Of a stretch of DNA of 64,000 nucleotides, positions 43,278 through 50,945 are shown piece after piece; positions within the stretch are counted from its first letter, which is position 1; each line of letters starts with the position of its first letter. The position numbers and the translations under genes are program-made. Origin of the DNA: UBA6168 sp041741095 (lineage in GTDB: Bacteria > Bacteroidota > Bacteroidia > Chitinophagales > Saprospiraceae). Under the pieces are notes generated by a model. It did not search any database and was not told where the DNA came from. It was given only the letters and a program-made list of their open reading frames with translations. Location of the stretch: assembly GCA_041741095.1 (NCBI GenBank), contig JBGSKQ010000135.1, forward strand, positions 124,001 to 188,000. The letters run 5' to 3'.

Positions 43278-44564
43278 ATGGAAGAAAATAATATAGAATT
43301 CCTGAGCGGGGAGGTTAGGCAAATCCTTACCAAGCAGCCTTCTTCGGTTATCACTTGGGGAACAGCCGTACTCAGCTTAGCCGTTGCCATCATGGTAGTG
43401 ACGGGCATTTTATATACCTACCCCGAAACGGTGAAGGGCGAACTGACCCTTACCACTGCCGTGCCTCCCGTGCCGGTCAGGGCACCCCAAACGGGGTATA
43501 TTTCAGAAGTTTTGGTGCCTGAAAACGATACGGTTTCCAAAGGCGACATCTTGGCTGTTTTTGCCAGCAATGCCGATGTGGAAGATGTTTTAAAACTGGA
43601 AAACGAGGTGGAACTGCTCAGCGAATTTGATCTGACGGCCATGAACAATTACCGTCCAAACCCGCAACTTCGGCTGGGAGAACTGGCTTCTTTTTATGCC
43701 AATGTGGAGAGCATTTTCACTTATCTTTCTCAAGGTCAAAACGATGCGCCCACAGGGCAGCAGTTGACTATTTTTGAAATACAGCGGCATATCCAACAAT
43801 TAAATACGGCAAACAGCACCTTGCTCAGCAAAAAGGAATCAGCAGAAACTGAATATGATGCGTTAAAAAGGGAATACAGGATGGCCACCAAAGCTTATGA
43901 AAAATCCATCAATGATGTGGACGCCCGCAAACAATTAGAGGCTTATTCCAGCATGACCCGAAAGGCCAGCGAAATCACCACAATTGATGCACAATTGGAG
44001 GCCAACAAAGCCATGATCATTGACGACAATTCGAGGATTTTGGAACTGCGTTCCATACAATCAACAGGCGCTACGGACAAGGTTGCCCAACTGAAACAAA
44101 ACCTCGGCATCCTGAAATCTGAAATCCAACGCTGGAAGGACAAGTATCTTGTCGTGGCCCCTGCCGACGGGAAGGTGAACTATTATTCAGAACTGACGCC
44201 CAAACAACTGCTGACGGTTGGCGAGGATATGCTGGCCATAGTCCCCCTTGGCTCCGAGGAAAACTTCGTTGGCGAGGTGAAAATCACGGCGGAAGGAAGC
44301 GGCAAAGTGAAAGAAGGGCAAGTGGTCAACCTGATGTTCGACCGCTACAATTTCAGGGATTGGGGCTTGGTGAAGGGCAAGGTCAAAAAAATCTATCCCC
44401 TGATGAAAGGCAACAAATATTCGGTGGAAATTGAATTGGAAAATGGCCTCGTTACCACCAAAGGCCTCACCCTTGGATACCATCTGCAAATGGGCGGCAT
44501 GGCGGAAGTTGTGACCGAAGACAAAAGTTTTGTAAGGCGGGTTTTTGCAAAAATATTGGGCTGA
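43278..44564 (+). CDS. HlyD-family membrane fusion protein
   Basis: A 428-residue periplasmic adaptor that links the C39 exporter to an outer membrane channel. Order: short cytoplasmic N-terminus, one membrane segment (VLSLAVAIMVVTGILYTYP), first half of a biotinyl-lipoyl-like domain (PVRAPQTGYISEVLVPENDTV), a long coiled-coil hairpin (~110-270), second half of the lipoyl domain (VVAPADGKVNYYSELTPKQL), then a beta-barrel (VGEVKITAEGSGKVKEGQVV). The ATG at 43278 is chosen because the open frame before it is a translated repeat. The TolC-like partner is not in the window. Confidence 0.9.
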   Translation: MEENNIEFLSGEVRQILTKQPSSVITWGTAVLSLAVAIMVVTGILYTYPETVKGELTLTTAVPPVPVRAPQTGYISEVLVPENDTVSKGDILAVFASNADVEDVLKLENEVELLSEFDLTAMNNYRPNPQLRLGELASFYANVESIFTYLSQGQNDAPTGQQLTIFEIQRHIQQLNTANSTLLSKKESAETEYDALKREYRMATKAYEKSINDVDARKQLEAYSSMTRKASEITTIDAQLEANKAMIIDDNSRILELRSIQSTGATDKVAQLKQNLGILKSEIQRWKDKYLVVAPADGKVNYYSELTPKQLLTVGEDMLAIVPLGSEENFVGEVKITAEGSGKVKEGQVVNLMFDRYNFRDWGLVKGKVKKIYPLMKGNKYSVEIELENGLVTTKGLTLGYHLQMGGMAEVVTEDKSFVRRVFAKILG

Positions 44565-44571
44565 TTTGCTT

Positions 44572-45384
44572 TTATAAATCGCTGTTTTTCAATTTGATAA
44601 AACTTAAAAACAAAAACAGGGAGATAAAAATGGCGGAGCCAACAACCGCTTGGGTTGGCGACAAAAACATGTCAAAACCATTTTCTTTCAGGAAAAAATC
44701 TGCTTGCCTGGTGAAAGGGAAAGGGCACAAATCTTCAAAGACGTTGAGCGGGTAAAATTTCATGCTGGCATTTCTCCAGAAATACAATTGCGTATAGCGC
44801 AGCACCGGCTCCAAAAACATGGAATAGCCGAGGAAAACAAAAAGGGCGATTCCCGTCCTTTTTATCAAAACCGCTATCAGGAAGCCAAAGCTCATATAAC
44901 CCATGCCCATCAGGAAATACCTCGGTATGTAATCCCAATTTTTAAATACAGTTTCAAAATATAGGTTCCCCGTATTGTGCAGCAGCCCAATCGTTAAAGC
45001 GCACAAGGCATAATAGACCGTGGCAAAAAAGGCTATTGCCAACATGAACAGTAGTTTGCTCTGGAAAAACTCCGAACGGTGCAACCCCGTGAGGACGTTT
45101 TGGCGCAGGGTGCGGTACGAATGTTCGTTGGTGATGATCAAAACGGCCAAAAAGCCAAGGATGAAAAATACCATCCAGTTGCCCAGGTAGCCCAGCCATT
45201 CCCAAACCGAGGGAAATTGGTACAGCATCTCCTGAAAATTGACTGGAAAGTCATTGTCTTCTATTTTCAATTTTTTGCCTATCAACAAAAAGGATGGCAG
45301 CAACAACACATAAGAAGCTATCAACACTTTGAAAAGGATATAGCCTTTTTGTTTGAGCCATTCGAGTTTTAGAAGGTGTAGCAT
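44572..45384 (-). CDS. ABC-2 type transporter permease
   Basis: A 270-residue inner membrane protein with about six hydrophobic segments. The first runs through VLIASYVLLLPSFLLI, the second through GNWMVFFILGFLAVLIIT, and the next include LFMLAIAFFATVYYALCALT and YFLMGMGYMSFGFLIAVLI. NEHSYRTLRQNVLTGLHRSEF between segments 2 and 3 is the usual coupling-helix region of ABC-2 permeases. It lies 14 nt downstream of its ATPase. The substrate is unknown; such pairs move drugs, lipids or peptides. It is convergent with the HlyD gene (7 nt), with no hairpin. Confidence 0.87.
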   Translation of the reverse strand: MLHLLKLEWLKQKGYILFKVLIASYVLLLPSFLLIGKKLKIEDNDFPVNFQEMLYQFPSVWEWLGYLGNWMVFFILGFLAVLIITNEHSYRTLRQNVLTGLHRSEFFQSKLLFMLAIAFFATVYYALCALTIGLLHNTGNLYFETVFKNWDYIPRYFLMGMGYMSFGFLIAVLIKRTGIALFVFLGYSMFLEPVLRYTQLYFWRNASMKFYPLNVFEDLCPFPFTRQADFFLKENGFDMFLSPTQAVVGSAIFISLFLFLSFIKLKNSDL

Positions 45385-45398
45385 GAAAGTTTAAAGTG

Positions 45399-46283
45399 TT
45401 ATTTGGTGATCTCCAAAAATTCCGATTCGAGGCTTTTGGGGCGCATCGCTAAATGCGTGAGTATCAGGCCATTGTCAAAGGCCATTTTGTTCAGTTGTGC
45501 CGCCGTGGTAGCTTCATTGACCAGTAGCGACAAATGGCGGTTTTTCTCTTCGAGTTTAGTCACGAAAGGCTGGCCCGCCAAAAGGGATTTGAGTGCATTC
45601 AAATTCTCGGCAGCAATGTCCACTTGGCGGTCTTTGCTCAAAATAGCGCCGACCTCGCCGGTGGCTAACAATTTTCCTTTTTTGATAATGCCGACGTGGC
45701 TGCACACCTTTTCCACTTCGTCGAGAATGTGGCTGGCCATGATGATGGTTTTGCCTTCATCGGCAATGCGCAAAATGATGTTGCGCACCTCCGCAATCCC
45801 TTGAGGATCAAGGCCATTGGTGGGTTCGTCGAATATGAGTACTTCCGGATTGCCTATCATGGCGGCAGCAATGGCGAGGCGCTGTTTCATCCCAAAAGAA
45901 AAAGTGCGAAAAGCTGAATCTTTTCTTTCGAAGAGGTTGACCAATTCCAGCCAGTGGTCAATTTGCGGGTTTGTTACTTTTTTGATGTGTGCAACGATGC
46001 CCAGATTGTCTGCTGCGCTCATATATGGATAGAAATTGGGGGTTTCGAGCAGAGCGCCAATGTGCATCCGCTCGTCCTGTCCATATTGGCCATCAAACCA
46101 GGAAAAAGTGCCGGCGTCGGCTTTGATGATGCCCAGTATCACGCCCAAGGTGGTCGTTTTTCCGCTACCATTAGGGCCGAGTATACCAAATACGTTTCCC
46201 TTGCTGACCTTTAAATCCAGCTTGTTGACGGCAGTGATGCTCCTGTACCGCTTTGTGAGTTGATTAATTTCGAGAACCGACAT
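45399..46283 (-). CDS. ABC transporter ATP-binding protein
   Basis: A 294-residue nucleotide-binding subunit for the ABC-2 permease. Walker A is GILGPNGSGKTTTLG, the signature FSFGMKQRLAIAAAM, Walker B VLIFDEPTNGLDP, and the switch region IIMASHILDEVEK with an intact His. About 70 C-terminal residues form an extra domain, as in CcmA/DrrA-type ATPases. The frame is open to 46388, but the Met of MSVLEINQLTKRYR at 46283 is the family N-terminus and the extra 35 residues are not convincing. It and the permease form an operon. Confidence 0.9.
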   Translation of the reverse strand: MSVLEINQLTKRYRSITAVNKLDLKVSKGNVFGILGPNGSGKTTTLGVILGIIKADAGTFSWFDGQYGQDERMHIGALLETPNFYPYMSAADNLGIVAHIKKVTNPQIDHWLELVNLFERKDSAFRTFSFGMKQRLAIAAAMIGNPEVLIFDEPTNGLDPQGIAEVRNIILRIADEGKTIIMASHILDEVEKVCSHVGIIKKGKLLATGEVGAILSKDRQVDIAAENLNALKSLLAGQPFVTKLEEKNRHLSLLVNEATTAAQLNKMAFDNGLILTHLAMRPKSLESEFLEITK

Positions 46284-46469
46284 GAGTTGATTGATGAAAA
46301 ATTTCCACCCGCCAAAGGGTTTTGCAGGATGAATTTGCACAAAAACCTGTTGCAGGAAAATAGAATGGCTAAATGTAACCCAGCCCATTTTTATCCCTTC
46401 ATTTTCTTAGACAAAATCCACTTTATCAAGGGATGAGCGGATCGGATTAAATTGCGCAACAATTATTTT

Positions 46470-46477
46470 TACCTTTG
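46470..46477 (+). promoter_or_regulatory. Candidate -7 element for the 46.5-kb orphan gene
   Basis: TACCTTTG fits TAnnTTTG, 22 nt before the ATG. A TTG lies 15 nt upstream (46452-46454), slightly short spacing. Confidence 0.45.
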
Positions 46478-46499
46478 ACAGGAACAAAAAAATTACGCC

Positions 46500-46925
46500 A
46501 TGTTCGACAAGTTCAAGCAGTCCATCCATCAGGCAGGCGAGGCTATTAAAGAACAAGCAGCGTCTATTGGCGACGCTGCCAAAGAAAAAGGCTTTCAGAT
46601 CATTGAAACCTGGATCTCCACCTTGCCAAAATTGGAAGCCTATGGTTTCAAGACCACTTTTTTCTCATTTGCCGTCTCCATCAATCCTACCCTGGAAGTA
46701 GAACTACAGGCTGATCCGGCCAAATTTGACCTGGATCGCATCAACGACATCATAAAAAACAACAACGAAAGCACACCTATCAACCTTGTTTTTACTTCCA
46801 TCAAAACGGCCAAAATCCTTCACACACGATCACGGGTTGAGATGAAATCACCGCTGACGGTACGCATCACCGTGCGGTTTTCACCAGAAATCAAAGTATC
46901 TTATGGCAAACCGCTGTTTGACTGA
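46500..46925 (+). CDS. Small protein of unknown function
   Basis: A 141-residue protein I do not recognise. The first ~45 residues form an amphipathic, Ala/Lys/Glu-rich helix (KQSIHQAGEAIKEQAASIGD). The remainder looks beta-rich, with FKTTFFSFAVSINPTLEVEL, then INDIIKNNNES and SPLTVRITVRFSPEIKVSYG. It has no signal peptide and no membrane segment, so it is cytoplasmic or membrane-peripheral through the helix. A good promoter candidate and a normal ATG support it as a real gene. It stands alone and gives no functional clue from context. Confidence 0.65.
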   Translation: MFDKFKQSIHQAGEAIKEQAASIGDAAKEKGFQIIETWISTLPKLEAYGFKTTFFSFAVSINPTLEVELQADPAKFDLDRINDIIKNNNESTPINLVFTSIKTAKILHTRSRVEMKSPLTVRITVRFSPEIKVSYGKPLFD

Positions 46926-47014
46926 GATGCGAGTATTAATGAACATTTAATGTCTTAAAAACCAATTTTTCTTAAAGGCTTTTGTCATCCACAACATTAA
47001 TTCTCTCGTTTTAT

Positions 47015-47045
47015 CCAATGACTTAATGGCCAATGACTAATGACG
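47015..47045. repeat. CCAATGACT/TAATG word repeat
   Basis: CCAATGACT occurs twice, separated by TAATGG and followed by AATGACG, in the 154-nt gap before the penicillin-acylase gene. Short-word composition is like the other ATGA clusters. Confidence 0.55.
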
Positions 47046-47079
47046 CAAAGCATTTAAACCACAAACCTTCTCCACTTTT

Positions 47080-49542
47080 ATGAAAATTGTCAAATTCGTT
47101 CTGGGCCTTTTGCTCACCATTGCATTGGTTTACCAGCTTGGCAAACCCATTACCCTGAAGGAGCCTGTCGCCGAAAAGCCAGGGGAGTTTAAGGAAACCG
47201 TCATACCGCCGCTGGGCCAGTTTTTCAACCCTTTTGCTGGTTTTTGGCAAAATGCTGAATCGCTCGATGATTTCGTGCCGCAAAAGCTGGAAATACCGGG
47301 CATGAAGGGCAAGGTGAAAATCCTCTTCGACGAGCGGATGGTGCCGCATATTTTTGCTGAAAACCTGGAGGATGCCGTGTTCGCACAAGGCTACGTGACG
47401 GCCCGCTACCGCCTTTGGCAAATGGACATGCTGAGCCGCTTGCCAGGGGGCAGGTTGGCAGAAGTCTTGGGCCCAGATTTGGTGGCCACCGACAAACTGA
47501 TGCGCAGGCGGGGCATGGTGACCGGGGCAGAAAACGCCGTAAAAAGTTGGCAGACCGCCCCCGAAACCTTCCGTTTGATAGAGGCTTATGGCAACGGTAT
47601 CAACCAGTATATTTCACAAATGAAAGAAAAGGATCGGCCCGTGGAGTTCAAGCTGCTGAACTACCAACCCGAAACATGGACTCCCCTTAAAACGGCCCTG
47701 GTGAAAAAATACATGGACCTGACACTATGCTTTGGCGAAGATGATCTGGAGGCCAGCAATGCGCTTCAAATGTTTGGCGAGGACTTATTTGCAAAATTAT
47801 ACCCCGAATACAACCGGAAACAGTCGCCCGTAATACCCACTGGCACAAAATGGGAAGCCAACCCCTCACCTACCCAGCAAAAACAAGAGATTCAGGAAGC
47901 CATCGGCCTCATCCGCCACAAAGTTTATCCTAAAGTGAGGGAACTGGTGGGCAGCAACAACTGGGCTGTTGCCGGCAAAAAAACCAAGTCCGGCCATCCT
48001 ATTTTGTGCAACGACCCACACCTGCAGCTTTCATTGCCTTCCATTTGGTTTGAGGTACAACTTCACACGCCCCAGTCGAACGCCTATGGCGTTTCCATTC
48101 CCGGCATCCCTGGCATTTTGATTGGTTTTAATGAAAACATGGCTTGGGGCGAAACCAACGTGGGCCACGATGTACTGGATTGGTACAAAATACAATGGGC
48201 CGATGCCTCCAAAACCACTTACAAATATGGTGGTGAAAACAGGAAGGCCAGCCTTGTCATTAATCCCATCCATGTGCGTGGAAAAGAAGAACCCATCCTC
48301 GACACTGTCCGCTGGACAGAATGGGGGCCAGTGGTCTATGAGTCAAATGACGAACCTTGGCAAGACCTGGCCATGCACTGGTTGGCTCTGGATTCGCCAA
48401 ACCCCAGCGACATCGCCACCTTTTTGGGGCTTGACACAGGTAAAAACTACGATGACTATGCCGCTGCGCTGACTCACTACGATTATCCGGCGCAAAACTT
48501 TGCCTTTGCTTCCAAAAACGGCGACATCGCTATCACGGTCAATGGCAAATTTCCCATCAAAAACAAAGAACAAGGCCGTTTTGTGCAGGATGGCAGCCAG
48601 CCAGAAAACGCTTGGAAAGGCTGGATTCCCCGTTCGCAAATACCCAAGGTTAAAAACCCCAGCCGGGGATTTATTGCCTCCGCCAATCAGCACAGCACCG
48701 ATCCCAGTTACCCATACTACTACAACAGCACCCATTTTGATGACTACCGGGGACGTTATCTGGTAAAGCGATTGACAGAAATGGACAGCATCACGCCCGA
48801 AGACATGATGGCCCTTCAAAACAGCAACTATAGCATCCACGCAGAAGAAGGCATGGCCGTCCTGCTTTCCAAACTTGACACGGCCAGCTTGAACGAGGTG
48901 GAAAAAGGTGTTTTCAAAAAGTTGGGGGCTTGGGATTTCCGCTTCGAAAAAGACAAAGTGGAACCCGCCATTTTTGAAACCTGGTGGAAGAATTTTTATG
49001 AAATGTCTTTCGATGAAATAGTGGCCTGGAAAGACTCCATGCCCATGCTGATGCCCGATAATTGGCGGCTGATAGAACTGGCTGAAAACAGCCCGAACGA
49101 CTTGATTTTTGACGAAAAAAATACGCCGGAACGGGAAACACTGAAAGAGATTTCCACCACTTCCTTTAAAAAAACATTGAAGGACATGGCCGACGACCTA
49201 CTGAAACCAAACTATAATTGGTCGTCCAAAAAAAGCACGGAAATCCTCCACTTGGCCCGCATACCAGCTTTTTCAAGAAAAAACATAGATGTTGGCGGCT
49301 ATCGCCAAGCCCTTAATGCAGTTTCCGAACACCACGGCCCTTCTTGGCGGATGGTAGTGGAATTGGGCGACACCATCAAAGCCTGGGGTGTGTACCCAGG
49401 TGGCCAGTCGGGCGCACCCGGTAGCCCTTTTTACGACGACGGCATAGAAAAATGGTCGAAAGGTGAGTACAACGAGCTGTTTTTTATGAAAAATGCCGAG
49501 GACAACCGCCAACCGATCCTTTTCAGCATTGAAATGAATTAA
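47080..49542 (+). CDS. Penicillin acylase family hydrolase (Ntn amidase)
   Basis: An 820-residue N-terminal-nucleophile hydrolase. A hydrophobic N-terminal segment (FVLGLLLTIALVYQL) targets it to the periplasm or anchors it. The alpha part includes AQGYVTARYRLWQMDMLSR and GRLAEVLG. The autocatalytic cut site is ELVGSNNWAVAG, with Ser292 as the new N-terminal nucleophile of the beta chain. GLIRHKVYP precedes it as a spacer. The beta chain shows NDPHLQLSLPSIW and GFNENMAWGETNVG. Members cleave amides such as beta-lactam side chains or acyl-homoserine lactones; the substrate here is unknown. The next gene is 46 nt downstream. Confidence 0.9.
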   Translation: MKIVKFVLGLLLTIALVYQLGKPITLKEPVAEKPGEFKETVIPPLGQFFNPFAGFWQNAESLDDFVPQKLEIPGMKGKVKILFDERMVPHIFAENLEDAVFAQGYVTARYRLWQMDMLSRLPGGRLAEVLGPDLVATDKLMRRRGMVTGAENAVKSWQTAPETFRLIEAYGNGINQYISQMKEKDRPVEFKLLNYQPETWTPLKTALVKKYMDLTLCFGEDDLEASNALQMFGEDLFAKLYPEYNRKQSPVIPTGTKWEANPSPTQQKQEIQEAIGLIRHKVYPKVRELVGSNNWAVAGKKTKSGHPILCNDPHLQLSLPSIWFEVQLHTPQSNAYGVSIPGIPGILIGFNENMAWGETNVGHDVLDWYKIQWADASKTTYKYGGENRKASLVINPIHVRGKEEPILDTVRWTEWGPVVYESNDEPWQDLAMHWLALDSPNPSDIATFLGLDTGKNYDDYAAALTHYDYPAQNFAFASKNGDIAITVNGKFPIKNKEQGRFVQDGSQPENAWKGWIPRSQIPKVKNPSRGFIASANQHSTDPSYPYYYNSTHFDDYRGRYLVKRLTEMDSITPEDMMALQNSNYSIHAEEGMAVLLSKLDTASLNEVEKGVFKKLGAWDFRFEKDKVEPAIFETWWKNFYEMSFDEIVAWKDSMPMLMPDNWRLIELAENSPNDLIFDEKNTPERETLKEISTTSFKKTLKDMADDLLKPNYNWSSKKSTEILHLARIPAFSRKNIDVGGYRQALNAVSEHHGPSWRMVVELGDTIKAWGVYPGGQSGAPGSPFYDDGIEKWSKGEYNELFFMKNAEDNRQPILFSIEMN

Positions 49543-49588
49543 TAAGAACAATCACCAAACCCAAGTCCAGCGCAAATAAACTTATACC

Positions 49589-49960
49589 ATGAAAAAATTT
49601 GGCCTTCAAACTTTGATCATACTCGTTGTTGGATTCATAGCCCACCAATTTTTGCCCTATTGGGCAACGGCAGTTGTAGCCGGCCTTGTCGGCCTACTGT
49701 TCAGGTACGAAAACAGTGCGGCCAGCTTTGCAGCAGGTTTTGCGGCTGGCACCCTGCTATGGAGCAGCTATGCCTGGTTTTTGAACAGTGCCAATTTGAA
49801 TTCCCTCTCCGGCATGTTGGGAGAATTGTTCAAAACAAACGGGGCTTATCTGGTATATGTCACAGGCTTGGCCGGAGGCCTACTTGGCGGGCTTGGTGCC
49901 ATGACTGGCACGTTGGCGAGGAAGATGTTTGAGCGGGAGGAGGAAAAAGTGGCGGTTTGA
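49589..49960 (+). CDS. Small hydrophobic membrane protein
   Basis: A 123-residue protein with about four hydrophobic segments: TLIILVVGFIAHQFL, ATAVVAGLVGLLF, SFAAGFAAGTLLWSS and LVYVTGLAGGLLGGLGAMTG. The C-terminus is charged (ARKMFEREEEKVAV). It follows the penicillin-acylase gene by 46 nt on the same strand and is probably co-transcribed. I do not recognise the family and can offer no function. It is convergent with the PorP/SprF gene (6 nt between stops). Confidence 0.7.
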   Translation: MKKFGLQTLIILVVGFIAHQFLPYWATAVVAGLVGLLFRYENSAASFAAGFAAGTLLWSSYAWFLNSANLNSLSGMLGELFKTNGAYLVYVTGLAGGLLGGLGAMTGTLARKMFEREEEKVAV

Positions 49961-49966
49961 TTTGTC

Positions 49967-50905
49967 TTAATTGGCCAGCAAATATGCCACATTCAACTCA
50001 TGGGAACTGCCGAAAAAGGGGCCGAAGGTGTTGAAAAAATAATCAAAGCCATAACCAATCTTGATGGTATTGTCAAACCCAAGGTTGTCGCCGAGCAGAA
50101 CACCGGTTTCAGCATGAAAACTGCCGTTGGTACCACCGCCACCGCCAATCCAGAAAGAGCCGTTTAACTGGAACCGCAGGTTGATGTCCATGCTGAGAGG
50201 GGCGCTCGGCAAGTATCTCACCCAAACCGATGGTTCCAAGAAACTTTCATCATTGACATACCAATAATAGCCTGCTTGGGCATAAAAATGGTTTTTCCTA
50301 TTCAGTTGGAATTCTCCATTTTGGTCTTTATAGGTTAGGTCAAAACCTATCACCTGTGGCACCGAAATACCTGCATATAAGCTGTTGTCTCCCAATCGTT
50401 GATAGTAAAATACACCTGCACCCACATCAGGAATGATCCGGGACTGGTTTTGCTGGGCTGGGTCATTCGGCTGAATAAATACCACCTCCGATGCTTTGAT
50501 TCTGTGTTGGACAGCCCCAGCCGAAATAGCCAGCACAAGCCCTCCATCACGTGGATCTTGGGATAAGATGCCACCTATTCTCCCATAAATACCAGTGAAC
50601 CCTGTAGGCCCAACCTGATCGTTCATCAAGTACCCTCCTACCAAGCCGTTGACAGATCGGCTGTCTGCCATCACATATTCGCCTCGAAGCAGCATTGTCC
50701 TGGGTGTTTCTGGCTGACCTACCCATTGTGCCCGAAAGGATGCACCAAAGGACAGGTCGTAGTCTTGCAGAAAAAAATCACTATTGACATAGGCTGGGTT
50801 GATAATGCCGCTATACTCTCGGTATTGGGTGAAAAGAGGTAATTGTTGGGCCTGGAGGGAGGCGCCAATCAATAAGAAATAAAGGAATATTTTGTCAGGT
50901 TTCAT
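49967..50905 (-). CDS. PorP/SprF-family type IX secretion membrane protein
   Basis: A 312-residue exported beta-barrel protein. The start is taken at MKPDKIFLYFLLIGA (50905), which gives a signal peptide ending ASLQAQ; the frame upstream adds 17 non-signal residues. The mature protein opens with LPLFTQYREYSGIINPAYV, the PorP/SprF entry motif, and continues with repeated short strands such as MNDQVGPTGFTGIYGRI and ends with HELNVAYLLAN. Members are outer membrane proteins that pair with T9SS cargo; SprF is needed to export SprB. It lies 40 nt downstream of the caspase-family gene and is probably its operon partner. Confidence 0.9.
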   Translation of the reverse strand: MKPDKIFLYFLLIGASLQAQQLPLFTQYREYSGIINPAYVNSDFFLQDYDLSFGASFRAQWVGQPETPRTMLLRGEYVMADSRSVNGLVGGYLMNDQVGPTGFTGIYGRIGGILSQDPRDGGLVLAISAGAVQHRIKASEVVFIQPNDPAQQNQSRIIPDVGAGVFYYQRLGDNSLYAGISVPQVIGFDLTYKDQNGEFQLNRKNHFYAQAGYYWYVNDESFLEPSVWVRYLPSAPLSMDINLRFQLNGSFWIGGGGGTNGSFHAETGVLLGDNLGFDNTIKIGYGFDYFFNTFGPFFGSSHELNVAYLLAN

Positions 50906-50945
50906 AAGCTGGCATTTTAAATTTATTTCAGCCTGCATCTCTTGC

